Shown: positions 42,742-53,044 of the stretch, piece by piece | How the letters are laid out: each line of letters opens with the position of its first letter | How positions within the stretch are numbered: position 1 is the first letter of the stretch | Assembly (NCBI RefSeq): GCF_020532675.1 | Contig: NZ_JAJAVE010000001.1 | Location: forward strand, 1,550,001-1,614,000 | Length of the DNA: 64,000 nucleotides | Reading direction: 5' to 3' | Source of the DNA: Methylobacillus gramineus | GTDB lineage: Bacteria > Pseudomonadota > Gammaproteobacteria > Burkholderiales > Methylophilaceae | Position numbers and translations under genes: made by a program | The notes under the pieces: model-generated | What the model was told of the DNA's origin: nothing | The model's database searches: none | What the model saw: the letters and a program-made list of their open reading frames with translations, nothing else

Positions 42742-44409
42742 ATGGAGCACTCCCCCCTCATCGCCACTATTGTTGGAGGCTTGGTGCTAGCCTTTGTCTT
42801 TGGCATGCTGGCCAACCGCCTACGCATGCCACCCTTGATCGGCTATCTGATCGCAGGCATTGTGGTTGGCCCATTTACACCGGGTTTTGTTGCCGACGCC
42901 CACCTGGCACAGGAACTATCCGAAATCGGCGTCATCCTGCTCATGTTTGGCGTAGGCCTGCATTTTTCCCTCAGGGATTTGTTATCGGTCAAATCAATCG
43001 CCATTCCCGGCGCCATTGTGCAGATCGCGATTGCCACCCTGTTTGGCATGACACTGGCATTGTCGATTGGCTGGCCGATTGGAGAAGGCCTGATTTTCGG
43101 GCTGGCACTTTCTACAGCAAGCACCGTGGTATTGCTGACTGCATTGCAGGAACGGCGCATTCTTGAAACCAAGCGCGGCCAGATCGCGATTGGCTGGCTG
43201 ATTGTTGAAGATATTGCCATGGTGCTGGCCTTGGTAATGGTGCCCGCCATTAGCGGCATCCTTGGCGGAGAGGGAGATACTGTCACCGGTGCTGAACTGA
43301 CTCATACCCTGGCCATTACCATAGGCAAAGTCATTGCATTTGTTGCCGTGATGCTGATCGTGGGAAGGCGCGTCATTCCATGGATGCTGGCACGCACTGC
43401 CGCCACGGGTTCCCGTGAATTGTTCAGGCTGGCCGTATTGGCCATTGCGCTGGGCTTTGCGCTGGGCTCGACCTATCTGTTTGGCGTTTCGTTTGCGCTG
43501 GGGGCGTTCTTCGCGGGTATGATCCTCAGTGAGTCGGAACTGAGCCATCGCGCTGCTGAAGAATCTTTGCCACTGCGTGATGCGTTTGCCGTACTGTTCT
43601 TCGTATCCGTCGGCATGCTGTTCGACCCCTCCATCATCATGCGTGAGCCATGGCTGATACTGGCTACCCTGTTCATCATTGTGATCGGGAAGTCGCTGGC
43701 GGCCTTTGCCATCGTGCTCGCCTTCCGTCATCCCTTGGGCACGGCCCTGACCATTTCGGCCAGCCTGGCCCAGATTGGTGAGTTTTCCTTCATTCTTGCC
43801 GCACTGGGGGTTTCTCTTGGCTTGCTCTCCGATACCGGGCGAGACCTGATTCTCAGCGGCGCCATCCTTTCCATTCTGATCAATCCCCTGCTGTTTTTAG
43901 GGCTGGACAAGCTCAAACCATGGCTGTTGAATCGAGAAGAAAAAAGACCGCTCAAGGGTGAAAGTGGCACACGCACCATTTCCTATCCTTACCTGCATGC
44001 GCATGCCATCCTGATTGGCTATGGTCGCGTGGGCAAACTGGTCGGCGCCTCATTACAGCAACAGGATCAGCCTTTTATTGTGCTGGAAGATCAGCCGGAA
44101 GTGGTTCAGGCATTACGTGAGCAAGGCACACCCGCATTGTGTGGCAATGCGGCCGCACCAGGCATGATGGAAGCCGCCAATATCCGCTCTGCACGCTGGT
44201 TGCTGGTTGCCATCCCGGATGCATTGGAGGCAGGCCAGATCATTGAACATGCGCGCAAGATCAACCCACAGATTGAAGTAGTCGCCCGTGCGCATTCTGA
44301 TGCCCAAATTGAGCATCTGGAAAAGCATGGGGCCTCATACACCATCATGGGAGAGCGGGAAATTGCCAAAGGCATGGCCAATTGGGTGCGTGCAGGTGTC
44401 GAATGGTAA
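42742..44409 (+). CDS. ybaL: YbaL-type cation:proton antiporter (CPA2)
   Basis: A 555-residue monovalent cation:proton antiporter-2 protein. The first ~390 residues hold about 12 membrane segments, with PPLIGYLIAGIVVGPFTPG at about 29-47 and LSTASTVVLLTALQER at about 126-141. The C-terminal TrkA-N domain starts LIGYGRVGKLVGASLQQ at about 425 and binds a nucleotide. Members export K+ or Na+ in exchange for protons. YbaL/KefB-like, full length; the role in this cell is not fixed further. Confidence 0.9.
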   Translation: MEHSPLIATIVGGLVLAFVFGMLANRLRMPPLIGYLIAGIVVGPFTPGFVADAHLAQELSEIGVILLMFGVGLHFSLRDLLSVKSIAIPGAIVQIAIATLFGMTLALSIGWPIGEGLIFGLALSTASTVVLLTALQERRILETKRGQIAIGWLIVEDIAMVLALVMVPAISGILGGEGDTVTGAELTHTLAITIGKVIAFVAVMLIVGRRVIPWMLARTAATGSRELFRLAVLAIALGFALGSTYLFGVSFALGAFFAGMILSESELSHRAAEESLPLRDAFAVLFFVSVGMLFDPSIIMREPWLILATLFIIVIGKSLAAFAIVLAFRHPLGTALTISASLAQIGEFSFILAALGVSLGLLSDTGRDLILSGAILSILINPLLFLGLDKLKPWLLNREEKRPLKGESGTRTISYPYLHAHAILIGYGRVGKLVGASLQQQDQPFIVLEDQPEVVQALREQGTPALCGNAAAPGMMEAANIRSARWLLVAIPDALEAGQIIEHARKINPQIEVVARAHSDAQIEHLEKHGASYTIMGEREIAKGMANWVRAGVEW

Positions 44410-44448
44410 GGATGCGCTTAGCTTTTGACGCACCATATATCCTCAAAC

Positions 44449-45594
44449 CTAACTGCCCATATCCAGCTTTTTGTAAGGCGCCCGTTCATCCAGCTCCTGC
44501 TGGTATTGCATCATTCCGTGCTCTTCCCGAATGACAAAGCGCCTGACGGCCGCCTCAAAATCCGGATGAACCAATTGATGAAATGAACAGGTGGGCCGGG
44601 GAGAAAATCCACGTGCCAGCTTGTGCTCACCCTGCGCACCACCCTCAAAATAGCGTATTCCCTGCGCAATGCAAAACTCCTGCGCCTGGTAATAACACAA
44701 TTCGAAATGCAGATTGGGGATATACCCTAGTGCGCCCCAATAGCGGCCATACAAACACTCTTTATCATAGAGATTCAATGCTCCGCCGATGGGCTGACCA
44801 TCAAGCTCCGCCAGCACCAGCATCACATGCTCGGGCAAACGCTGACCGAGCGCATGGAAAAACTCTTTTGTCAGATACGGGGTTGATCGATGCTGCAGAT
44901 AGGTATTGACGTAACAGGCATAAAAGAAATCCCAGTCTTTGGTGGTAATCTCAGCCCCCACCAATTGTCGACAATGCACACCTGCCTGCGTAACTTTCTT
45001 ACGCTCCTGGCGGATTTTCTTGCGCTTGTCATGTGCCAGCGCCATCAAGAACGCATCAAAACTCGCAAACTGCTGATTTTCCCAGCGGAACTGCACCCCG
45101 GTACGCTTGATCCAGCCTTGTTGCTGCAACGTGGATGCGGACGCATCATCCGGGAATAAGACATGGATGGAGGAAACTTGCAGACTGAACAGGTACTCCA
45201 CCAATTGCTCTGTCAGCTGTTGCCGTATCGCCGCATCATGCGTCAGAAGCCGGGCGCCTGTGATAGGGGTGAACGGGATGCCCGCCACCAGCTTGGGATA
45301 ATATTCCAGGCCATGCTGGGCATAAGCATCGGCCCATGACCAATCGAACACATATTCACCATAGGAGTGGCTTTTTAGGTAAAGCGGCACTGCGCCCACC
45401 AACTTGCCATGCCTGCTTATCAACAAAGGGCAAGGTTGCCAACCGGTCTCACCCCCGACACATCCTGTTTGCTCAAGGGCACTCAGAAAGGCGTGGCTGA
45501 GCAAAGGTGATCCATCTCCGAGAGCATCCCACTCTGCTGGATTTAACTCACTGATACTGGCACCGATTTCAATTTGATCGCTCATGGATGCCAT
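44449..45594 (-). CDS. FemAB/GNAT-like N-acyltransferase
   Basis: A 381-residue protein of the 'peptidogalycan biosynthesis'/DUF482 type with two GNAT-like halves. DWSWADAYAQHGLEYYPKLV at about 91-110 and PFTPITGARLL at about 115, then HMLVLAELDGQPIGGALNLY-like and RYFEGGAQGEHKLARGF late, are typical. It probably transfers an acyl group to an unknown acceptor. Starts at 45594 or 45585 are near-equal; an ORF reading from 45714 is too long for the family. Confidence 0.7.
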   Translation of the reverse strand: MASMSDQIEIGASISELNPAEWDALGDGSPLLSHAFLSALEQTGCVGGETGWQPCPLLISRHGKLVGAVPLYLKSHSYGEYVFDWSWADAYAQHGLEYYPKLVAGIPFTPITGARLLTHDAAIRQQLTEQLVEYLFSLQVSSIHVLFPDDASASTLQQQGWIKRTGVQFRWENQQFASFDAFLMALAHDKRKKIRQERKKVTQAGVHCRQLVGAEITTKDWDFFYACYVNTYLQHRSTPYLTKEFFHALGQRLPEHVMLVLAELDGQPIGGALNLYDKECLYGRYWGALGYIPNLHFELCYYQAQEFCIAQGIRYFEGGAQGEHKLARGFSPRPTCSFHQLVHPDFEAAVRRFVIREEHGMMQYQQELDERAPYKKLDMGS

Positions 45595-45774
45595 TAGCTT
45601 ACCGCATGTATTCACCTCATGCATGAGGTGCTGACTACTTCGCAATAAAATCGAGCAGATATAGACACCGAGATAAGACATTGCCCTCCGTCTCAAATAA
45701 GAGACAAAGGGCAATGATATGGAAAAATAAACTGCTAGATCAATTGATTAGCATGTCAATCAATCACGACAAGC
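45595..45774. other. Spacer with an imperfect hairpin
   Basis: CATTGCCCT...GAGACAAAGGGCAATG (45679-45716) can form a long stem with two mismatches but has no T run on either strand. No gene. Confidence 0.4.
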
Positions 45775-45987
45775 TTATTTTTTCTTGCCACCAGAGTCAA
45801 CGCCATGGCCGATCACGCCGCCAATCGCAGCGCCACCGACCGTACCAATGGAGCTACCGCCAGTGAGCACAGCACCCGCAACGCCACCAATGGCAGCGCC
45901 GGTCGCGGCGTTTTTCTGCTTGGTGGACAAGCCTGAACAGCCACTCAAGACCACAACTAACAATACGCCAGCAATCGATTTATTCAT
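45775..45987 (-). CDS. Glycine-zipper lipoprotein
   Basis: A 70-residue lipoprotein with lipobox VLSGC (Cys at about 17). The mature part is a glycine-zipper helix pair: GAAIGGVAGAVLTGGSSIG and GGAAIGGVIGHGVDSGG. The family resembles YMGG/OsmB-like small envelope lipoproteins, often stress-induced. AAGGAAATCAAC precedes the ATG. Confidence 0.82.
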   Translation of the reverse strand: MNKSIAGVLLVVVLSGCSGLSTKQKNAATGAAIGGVAGAVLTGGSSIGTVGGAAIGGVIGHGVDSGGKKK

Positions 45988-46134
45988 GTTGATTTCCTTA
46001 TCAAGACAGGCAATGTGCCACAGTTAATATCAGCTATGCATTTTTCGAGCCAACTGACTTATATCATTAGCATCAATACATTACGAATGTAAGCAGAATA
46101 TGTAAGAGGTAAATTGTTGCTAATTGCAGACAAA

Positions 46135-46166
46135 AGAAAAGCACTGTCCCGGCAAGGCAGTGCTTC
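46135..46166 (-). terminator. Terminator after the EF-hand gene
   Basis: AAGCACTG/CAGTGCTT with an 11-nt loop, followed on the minus strand by TTCTTTTG. It lies about 40 bp beyond the EF-hand gene stop. Confidence 0.7.
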
Positions 46167-46202
46167 AGGTTTCACAAGGAAGTTTTATTATTGGAATACT
46201 GA

Positions 46203-46772
46203 TTACAGAGAACGCTTGGCAGGAACTACAGCGGCCTCTTTGGACTTGGCTTTTGCCTGTTCGGAAATATCCTGCATTTCCTTTTTTTCAATTGCCATAT
46301 GCTGACGCTCAGCAATACGGGCTTGTACGGTTTCCAGTTCATTCATGGTAATCATGCCGTCACCATTCAGATCAAATTGCATGAAATGGCGCGCCACCTG
46401 GGGCAGAAACTCGGTGGCCTCTTCACGTGAAATCACACCATTGTTATCACGATCCGCTTCCTGGAAGCGTTCCAATATACGCTGGCGCATGACGCGACGC
46501 CTATCCTCAATCTGGGCATGAGCAGCATCCACGCTACGAGAATACTCATCAAGATCACGGCGTAAACGCAAACGGTCTTCAAGACTGATTTTCCCATCCA
46601 GCGTCTGGTGTATCTGCGGACCAGGAATTTCCTGCAACTCGTTTTCTGCAAGCAATTCAGCAGTTTTATCCCGGGGGCCAGCAGCAATTGCCAAGCCAGC
46701 ACAGCCCATTAAGGCCAGCGCGATCAGCAATACATGCTTTTGATGAGCAATAAGATCAGTCACTATCAACAT
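46203..46772 (-). CDS. Exported EF-hand calcium-binding protein
   Basis: A 189-residue exported protein with a signal peptide (about 1-30) and two EF-hand calcium loops: DRDNNGVISREEA at about 107 and DLNGDGMITMNEL at about 137. The loops have the D-x-D/N-x-D/N-G spacing of calmodulin-type sites. A long helical stretch precedes them (RLRLRRDLDEYSRSVDAAHA) and follows them. Calcium would bind in the periplasm. The partner is unknown. Confidence 0.82.
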   Translation of the reverse strand: MLIVTDLIAHQKHVLLIALALMGCAGLAIAAGPRDKTAELLAENELQEIPGPQIHQTLDGKISLEDRLRLRRDLDEYSRSVDAAHAQIEDRRRVMRQRILERFQEADRDNNGVISREEATEFLPQVARHFMQFDLNGDGMITMNELETVQARIAERQHMAIEKKEMQDISEQAKAKSKEAAVVPAKRSL

Positions 46773-47138
46773 ACAGCTAAACCGTACACTTCCAGATCAT
46801 GTGGTTCATACGCCTCAATTCACAGCTTTCAATCCAAGCACGAGCAGGCTAAATACCTGTTGTCATGCATATCACGGAGAAATGCTTCTCTTAAAAAGAA
46901 TAGATCAAACAGCACAGCAACCGTTTGATTTGAACTTGATTGAGGCGACATCATGCCCCATTGATGTAAACTGAATGTTTCATACTGCCGTCCCATTGTA
47001 AAATTTTGTAACAATGAGACTGGCTCTTGAATAATAGGATTTCATGCCAATTAACGCTATGTTGCGCCGCCCTGCAATTTAAGAGCTTAACGATAAATAA
47101 TACTTTCCATTGACCTCCATTCCGCAGAAAATATTACT
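46773..47138. other. Gap between the EF-hand gene and ompR
   Basis: A 366-bp divergent promoter region for the EF-hand gene (minus) and ompR (plus). No small RNA or terminator could be supported. Confidence 0.4.
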
Positions 47139-47867
47139 ATGCAGATACCTTCTAAAAAAATATTAATGGTGGATGATGACTTGCGCATGCGCGAGTTGTT
47201 GCAACGCTATCTGGGCGAACAGGGCTTCAGTGTAAAGACCGTCTCTGACGCTACTGAAATGGATCAGGCCCTAGCCCATGAACATGTGGACCTACTAGTG
47301 CTGGACTTGATGCTGCCCGGAGAAGATGGCTTGGCCATTTGTCGTCGCCTGCGGGCCAATGGCAGCACCATTCCGGTGATCATGCTCACAGCCCGCGGCG
47401 ATGAAATTGACCGCATTATCGGGCTGGAAATGGGCGCTGATGATTATCTGCCCAAACCATTCAACCCGCGCGAACTGTTAGCCCGCATCAATACCGTCAT
47501 GCGCCGTCATGGCCGATTGCCACCCGGAACGCCTGTGGCAGAAGCTGACAACATCAGCTTTGGTGAGTTTGTGTTTGATCCCTCTACCCGTACTCTGACC
47601 AAGAATGGTGAATCAGTCACCATCACCAGTGGCGAATTCGCCCTGTTGAAAGTATTTGTAGACCATCCGCGCCAACCACTATCGCGTGACCGCCTGATGC
47701 AACTTGCCCGGGGGCGCGAGCTTGATGTGTTTGACCGCAGCATTGATGTGCAGGTGTCGCGTCTACGCAGGCTGATAGAACCTGATCCGGCGCATCCTCG
47801 CTATCTGCAGACCATGTGGGGGTTTGGCTATGTGTTTGTCCCTGATGGTGAAGCCCAGAAAAGCTAA
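47139..47867 (+). CDS. ompR: Osmotic/envelope response regulator OmpR
   Basis: A 242-residue OmpR/PhoB-class response regulator. The receiver has DDD at about 12-14, the phosphoacceptor Asp in LLVLDLMLPG at about 57 and Lys in YLPKPF at about 107. The winged-helix output domain spans about 140-235 and ends FGYVFVPDG. It pairs with the kinase gene 12 bp downstream. Its targets here are not visible; OmpR elsewhere controls porins with osmolarity. Confidence 0.92.
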   Translation: MQIPSKKILMVDDDLRMRELLQRYLGEQGFSVKTVSDATEMDQALAHEHVDLLVLDLMLPGEDGLAICRRLRANGSTIPVIMLTARGDEIDRIIGLEMGADDYLPKPFNPRELLARINTVMRRHGRLPPGTPVAEADNISFGEFVFDPSTRTLTKNGESVTITSGEFALLKVFVDHPRQPLSRDRLMQLARGRELDVFDRSIDVQVSRLRRLIEPDPAHPRYLQTMWGFGYVFVPDGEAQKS

Positions 47868-47879
47868 CTTCCCCGCACC

Positions 47880-49244
47880 ATGAACTTGTTACCTCGCACC
47901 CTGCTGGCACGCGTCATGCTGCTGATTGCCCTGCTGCTGGCTGCGGGGCAGTTTGCCGCGCTCAAGTTATTCGATTATTTCGAGAGTGAGCCACGGGCCA
48001 TGTCTGCTGCATTGCAGGCGATCACCGTGGTGAATTACACCCGCGCATCCTTGCTCGCAGCACATGAAAATCGTCGACTGGCCTTACTTTCCGAGCTATC
48101 AGGTCGTGAGGGAGTGCGTATCTATGCGGCCGACATGCTGGAAGAAATCGAGCCGCTACCCAATGATCTGTTGATCCGTCTGATCGCCACCAAAATCCGT
48201 GAACGCCTGGGTAAAGATACGCTGGTCGTCATGAATCATTTTGGTATTCCCGGTCTTTGGGTGAGCTTCAGCCTGGGTCAGGATGACTACTGGGTCGTCA
48301 TTCCACGCATACAGGTAGACCGCCCCTTCCCCTGGCAATGGCTGGGCTGGGGAGCACTGGTCATCATGCTGTCCCTGCTAGGCGCCTACCTGATTGCCTC
48401 CAACATCCACCACCCGCTCAGATTACTTGTCAAAGCAGCGGGCCGCCTGAGTAGCGGCGAATATCCACCGCCATTACCTGAAGAAGGCGCTCACGAGTTG
48501 CGTGAGGTCAGTCGCACGTTCAATGAAATGACAGAAGCCCTGGTGCGGCTGGATAACGAACGTACGCTGCTTTTAGCCGGGATTTCACATGATTTGCGCA
48601 CCCCGCTGGCCCGCTTGAGGCTGTCAGTGGAAATGCTGCCTGACGAACATTGTGCGAGCCTAAAGACCGGCATGATTCAGGATATTGGCGACATGGACAG
48701 CATCATCCATCAGTTCCTGGATTTTGTCCGGGGTATTGAAGGAGAGCCCACGCAAATGATGGATCTCAATGCACTATTGGGCTCGATTGCTGATCGCCAT
48801 ATCAGGGCGGGCCGCAAACTCAACCTGTCATTGGGCCCGACCCACCTGATTCCACTTCGGCCGCTGGCAATGCAACGCTTGCTAGGCAACCTGGTAGACA
48901 ATGCGTTTGCCTATGGCGGTGGCGAAGTCACACTCACCACACGCATAACCGCAGGCAATATCATACTCAGCGTACTGGATAATGGCCCTGGCATACCCGC
49001 CTCTCAAATGGAGCGCCTGCTGCGACCATTTGAACGCCTGGATACTGCCCGTGGCAACAAGAGTGGCAGTGGACTGGGACTGGCGATTTCTGACCGGATT
49101 GCCAAACTGCACAAAGGCCAGCTGACCCTGCTCAACCGTCCACAAGGGGGATTGGAAGCCAGGCTTACTCTACCGATTCAGCCACAGGTGACGGTTCAAA
49201 CCAAGCAAGCTTTTCGCGTAAACGCACCACCTCCCCGACAATAA
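47880..49244 (+). CDS. envZ: Sensor histidine kinase EnvZ
   Basis: A 454-residue kinase with two membrane segments (about 10-30 and 155-178, key part LVIMLSLLGAYLIAS), a periplasmic loop between, then HAMP and DHp domains. GISHDLRTPLARLRLSVEML at about 235 contains the phosphorylated His. The ATPase domain shows NLVDNAFAYG, DNGPGIP and GSGLGLAI. It should phosphorylate the OmpR encoded just upstream. Its last ~26 codons overlap the convergent cysG gene. Confidence 0.93.
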   Translation: MNLLPRTLLARVMLLIALLLAAGQFAALKLFDYFESEPRAMSAALQAITVVNYTRASLLAAHENRRLALLSELSGREGVRIYAADMLEEIEPLPNDLLIRLIATKIRERLGKDTLVVMNHFGIPGLWVSFSLGQDDYWVVIPRIQVDRPFPWQWLGWGALVIMLSLLGAYLIASNIHHPLRLLVKAAGRLSSGEYPPPLPEEGAHELREVSRTFNEMTEALVRLDNERTLLLAGISHDLRTPLARLRLSVEMLPDEHCASLKTGMIQDIGDMDSIIHQFLDFVRGIEGEPTQMMDLNALLGSIADRHIRAGRKLNLSLGPTHLIPLRPLAMQRLLGNLVDNAFAYGGGEVTLTTRITAGNIILSVLDNGPGIPASQMERLLRPFERLDTARGNKSGSGLGLAISDRIAKLHKGQLTLLNRPQGGLEARLTLPIQPQVTVQTKQAFRVNAPPPRQ

Positions 49245-50568
49245 TCAGGCATGGTGCCTTTAAGCCAGCAGCCTCTACCTTCTCAGCAAGCGTCTCCAGG
49301 GTAGCGGCCACCACTCGCTGTCTTGGCGTCGTGCCTTGCTGCACGATCGCAATCGGGCGATTAGCTGGTGCACCATGCAATATCAATTGCCGGCAGATTT
49401 CCGGCAAACCCACCAAGCCCATGTAAATCACCACGGTTTGCCCTGGCCTGACCAATGCAGGCCAGTCCAGGTCGACACTGCCATCCTTGAGGTGCCCGGT
49501 GGTGAATAAGCAGGATTGTGCGTAATCGCGATGCGTCAATGGGATCCCGGCATAACTGGATACGCCATTGGCTGCGGTAATACCCGGCACCACCTGGAAT
49601 GGCACACCATGTTCCATCAGGGTTTCTATTTCCTCCCCTCCTCGGCCAAAAATGAAGGGGTCGCCACCCTTCAAGCGCAATACACGCTTGCCTTCCTGAG
49701 CGAGTCGAACCAGCAGGTCATTGATTTTTTCTTGCGGCAAGGTGTGCTGGTCCCTGGTCTTTCCGACATAGACAAGATCAGCGTCACGTCGAACCAGCTC
49801 CATCACCTCTTTACTCACTAACTTGTCGTACACACACACATCGGCCTGCTGCATTAACCGTAATGCACGGAACGTCAGTAAATCCGGGTCTCCAGGCCCA
49901 CCCCCCACCAGGTATACCTCACCATGATGGGTATCACCACTCCCTTTCAAGACCTGCTGCAATGCTTGACGGGCCGCTGACTCCTGGCCTGATAACACTT
50001 GCTCACCTATCGGCCCCTGGAATACATCCTCCCAGAAAATGCGTCTTTGCTGGCTATTGCTGAAACGTTGTTTCACCTGGTCACGAAAATCAGCGGCAAG
50101 GGCTGCCAGCTTGCCATACGTCGCGGGAATCATGGTTTCAATCCGCGTGCGCAGCATGCGTGCCAAGACCGGTGCCGCACCGCCACTGGAAACTGCGACC
50201 AGAATGGGGGATCTATCCACAATCGAAGGCACAATAAAGGTACATAATTCGGGCGCATCAACCACATTCACCGGAATATTACGCGACATGGCGGCGGCAG
50301 ACACCTGACGGTTGACATCTTCATCATCCGTCGCGGCAATGACGATACAAGCACCATCCAACTGCTCAGGCTGAAACATGGCATTGATATGCCTAATCTC
50401 CCCGGCATCAACCCACTCAATGAGCGTGGCATAAAGCTCAGGAGCAATCACGGTGACCGCGGCTCCTGCCTTGAGTAAGAGACTGACTTTACGGCTGGCG
50501 ACATCACCGCCACCGATCACCACGCAGCGGCGATGGCGAATTTTCATGAATATAGGCAGGGTTTCCAT
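49165..50568 (-). CDS. cysG: Siroheme synthase CysG
   Basis: A 467-residue trifunctional enzyme making siroheme for sulfite and nitrite reductases. The N-terminal part (to ~215) is the precorrin-2 dehydrogenase/ferrochelatase, with VVIGGGDVASRKVSLLLKAG at about 16-35 and VSSGGAAPVLARML. The C-terminal part is the uroporphyrinogen-III methyltransferase: GGGPGDPDLLTFRALR at about 222, YVGKTRDQHTLPQ and LKGGDPFIFGRGGEE at about 300. Its 3' end overlaps envZ by 80 bp on the opposite strand. Confidence 0.95.
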   Translation of the reverse strand: METLPIFMKIRHRRCVVIGGGDVASRKVSLLLKAGAAVTVIAPELYATLIEWVDAGEIRHINAMFQPEQLDGACIVIAATDDEDVNRQVSAAAMSRNIPVNVVDAPELCTFIVPSIVDRSPILVAVSSGGAAPVLARMLRTRIETMIPATYGKLAALAADFRDQVKQRFSNSQQRRIFWEDVFQGPIGEQVLSGQESAARQALQQVLKGSGDTHHGEVYLVGGGPGDPDLLTFRALRLMQQADVCVYDKLVSKEVMELVRRDADLVYVGKTRDQHTLPQEKINDLLVRLAQEGKRVLRLKGGDPFIFGRGGEEIETLMEHGVPFQVVPGITAANGVSSYAGIPLTHRDYAQSCLFTTGHLKDGSVDLDWPALVRPGQTVVIYMGLVGLPEICRQLILHGAPANRPIAIVQQGTTPRQRVVAATLETLAEKVEAAGLKAPCLIIVGEVVRLREKLAWFEPSPVAESVE

Positions 50569-50712
50569 GCGGGATATTTTACTCTGCGATTGGCATTCCG
50601 CGGCAGCTAAGCTAAAATAGGCACTTAGCCCACTGTTTTTTTAAGATATTTTGCATCCTGCAACCTTCATTCCCCATCTCGCGCTCACATTGAGCACACG
50701 CCAAGTTACCCC

Positions 50713-52041
50713 ATGAATACGCCGAAAAAAGTCTTTATCAAGACCTTTGGGTGCCAGATGAACGAATATGACTCATCTCGCATGATGGATATGCTGCATG
50801 CCACGGAAGGCATGCTCACTACGGAAAACCCGGAAGAGGCAGATGTCATTTTGCTGAACACCTGTTCCGTGCGCGAAAAAGCCCAGGAAAAAGTATTTAG
50901 CCATTTAGGCCGTTTTGGCCCCTTGAAGGAAAAAAACCCCAACCTAGTGATTGGTGTCGGTGGTTGCGTAGCCAGCCAGGAGGGAGCAAACATCGTAGCG
51001 CGCGCGCCCTACGTCGATGTGGTGTTCGGACCGCAAACCCTGCACCGGCTTCCGGAGATGATACAGTCTCGCCGTGTGACGGGGCTGTCACAGGTGGATA
51101 TCAGTTTTCCCGAAGTAGAGAAGTTTGACCATTTACCACCACCACGAGTCGAAGGCGGGGCCGCTTTTCTTTCGATTATGGAAGGCTGCAGCAAATACTG
51201 TACTTTCTGCGTTGTGCCTTACACCCGCGGCGACGAAGTATCGCGCCCATTTGACGACATCCTGACCGAAGCCATCCAGTTGGCAGAACAAGGGGTAAAG
51301 GAAATCACCCTGCTGGGGCAAAACGTCAATGGCTATCGCAGTGAAACAGCAGAAGGCGATACGGCAGATCTGGCGCTACTGATTGAATATCTGGCAGAAA
51401 TCCCAGAAATTGAACGCATCCGCTATACCACGTCACATCCTAACGAAATGTCAGCTGAGCTGATTGATTGCTACGCCCGTATTCCAAAGCTAGTCTCGCA
51501 CTTGCATCTGCCAGTACAAGCAGGCTCTGACCGTATTCTGATGGCGATGAAGCGCAATTACACGGCATTGCAATATAAATCCGTGATTCGCAAACTACGT
51601 GCAGCCCGACCGGATATATGCATCACGTCTGACTTCATCATTGGCTTTCCTGGCGAAACCGAGAAAGAGTTTGAAGCCACCATGAAGCTGATGCAGGATG
51701 TAGGCTTTGATTTCAGCTTCAGCTTCACTTACAGCCCACGTCCCGGCACACCAGCCTCCTACCTTGCAGATGATTGCAGCCAGGAAGAAAAGCAAGCACG
51801 GCTCACCCGCCTGCAGGCATTGAATGAAGCCCAGGGCAAGGCCATCAGTGAAGCGATGGTAGGTAGCGTGCAACGTGTGCTGATCGAAGGTCTCTCAGCA
51901 AAGAGTGCCAGCGAGCTGGCAGGCCGTACTGATAATAACCGCATCGTCAACTTCCCTGGTGATGCCAAGCTGATCAACCAGTTTGTCAATGTCAGGATTA
52001 CCGAGGCAGCCCCTCATACATTACGTGGCGAATTAATATAG
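50713..52041 (+). CDS. miaB: tRNA methylthiotransferase MiaB
   Basis: A 442-residue radical-SAM enzyme converting i6A37 to ms2i6A37 in tRNA. The N-terminal domain has [15 protein letters not shown] at about 10-24 and later [10 protein letters not shown], giving Cys ligands for the second cluster. The radical-SAM triad is [17 protein letters not shown] at about 155-171. A TRAM RNA-binding domain ends the protein. It is the first gene of miaB-phoH-ybeY-corC, a conserved order. Confidence 0.95.
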   Translation: MNTPKKVFIKTFGCQMNEYDSSRMMDMLHATEGMLTTENPEEADVILLNTCSVREKAQEKVFSHLGRFGPLKEKNPNLVIGVGGCVASQEGANIVARAPYVDVVFGPQTLHRLPEMIQSRRVTGLSQVDISFPEVEKFDHLPPPRVEGGAAFLSIMEGCSKYCTFCVVPYTRGDEVSRPFDDILTEAIQLAEQGVKEITLLGQNVNGYRSETAEGDTADLALLIEYLAEIPEIERIRYTTSHPNEMSAELIDCYARIPKLVSHLHLPVQAGSDRILMAMKRNYTALQYKSVIRKLRAARPDICITSDFIIGFPGETEKEFEATMKLMQDVGFDFSFSFTYSPRPGTPASYLADDCSQEEKQARLTRLQALNEAQGKAISEAMVGSVQRVLIEGLSAKSASELAGRTDNNRIVNFPGDAKLINQFVNVRITEAAPHTLRGELI

Positions 52042-52051
52042 GACATATTGA

Positions 52052-53044
52052 GTGGAACTCACGTTACAACCTGAAGATAATCTGCGTCTCGCCAATTTAT
52101 GCGGTGCCCTGGATGAAAATCTCAAGCAAATCGAGGATGCGCTTGATGTCACCATTTCCAGGCGTGGTGCTCATTTTCGCGTCGCAGGCGACCAGGCCAA
52201 TACCCGCCTGGCAGCACAACTGCTGGAAAACTTTTATGAGCGGGCCAAAAACCCGATTAACCTGGAAGAAGTGCAACTTGGCCTGGTAGAGCTCGAGCGC
52301 CTGGCACCTGAGCAGGTCAGCACTGCCATGCCTACGCTTATGACACGCCGTCAGGATCTGCATGGCCGCACTCCGCGCCAGGTAAGCTATTTACAGCAGA
52401 TTCAGGACTTCGACATTACCTTTGGGATAGGCCCGGCTGGCACTGGCAAAACCTATCTGGCTGTTGCCAGTGCCATTGATGCCATGACACGTGATCGCGT
52501 CAAACGTATTGTGTTGGTACGTCCTGCGGTAGAAGCGGGCGAGCGCCTGGGATTTTTACCGGGAGATCTGGCACAAAAAGTGGATCCCTATCTACGCCCC
52601 TTGTATGACGCCCTTTATGACCTGGCAGGCTATGACACGGTCAACAAGATGTTTGAGCGTGGTGCCATTGAGGTCGCCCCGCTTGCCTACATGCGTGGTC
52701 GCACGCTTAACCAGAGCTTTATCATCCTGGATGAAGCACAGAACACCACGCCAGAGCAGATGAAGATGTTCCTGACGCGTATTGGCTTTGGCACCAAGGC
52801 CGTCATTACGGGCGATGTGACGCAGATTGACTTGGGGCGTGGCCAGAAGAGCGGCCTGGTAGAAGCGCAAAAAGTGCTCAAGGATGTGCGCGGCATTGCA
52901 TTCACCCAGTTCCTTTCCGATGATGTGGTACGCCACCCATTGGTGCAGAAAATCATCAACGCCTACGAACGCTACGATAGTGAGCGTCATGCACAATCTG
53001 TCACACAGCCTGGCGATAATCAGGGCAAGCCCAACAATGCCTAA
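52052..53044 (+). CDS. phoH: PhoH-like ATPase
   Basis: A 330-residue PhoH-family ATPase of the type encoded next to ybeY (also called ybeZ). The N-terminal ~110 residues hold a KH-like RNA-binding region. Walker A is GPAGTGKTYLA at about 129-139 and Walker B FIILDEAQNTTPEQMKMFL at about 226. A GTG start at 52052 follows AGGA. It acts with YbeY in RNA processing and ribosome quality control. ybeY begins within its last codons. Confidence 0.94.
   Translation: MELTLQPEDNLRLANLCGALDENLKQIEDALDVTISRRGAHFRVAGDQANTRLAAQLLENFYERAKNPINLEEVQLGLVELERLAPEQVSTAMPTLMTRRQDLHGRTPRQVSYLQQIQDFDITFGIGPAGTGKTYLAVASAIDAMTRDRVKRIVLVRPAVEAGERLGFLPGDLAQKVDPYLRPLYDALYDLAGYDTVNKMFERGAIEVAPLAYMRGRTLNQSFIILDEAQNTTPEQMKMFLTRIGFGTKAVITGDVTQIDLGRGQKSGLVEAQKVLKDVRGIAFTQFLSDDVVRHPLVQKIINAYERYDSERHAQSVTQPGDNQGKPNNA

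Noticed and set aside
45679-45716. Hairpin as a terminator
   Set aside because: Two mismatches in the stem and no T-run on either strand.
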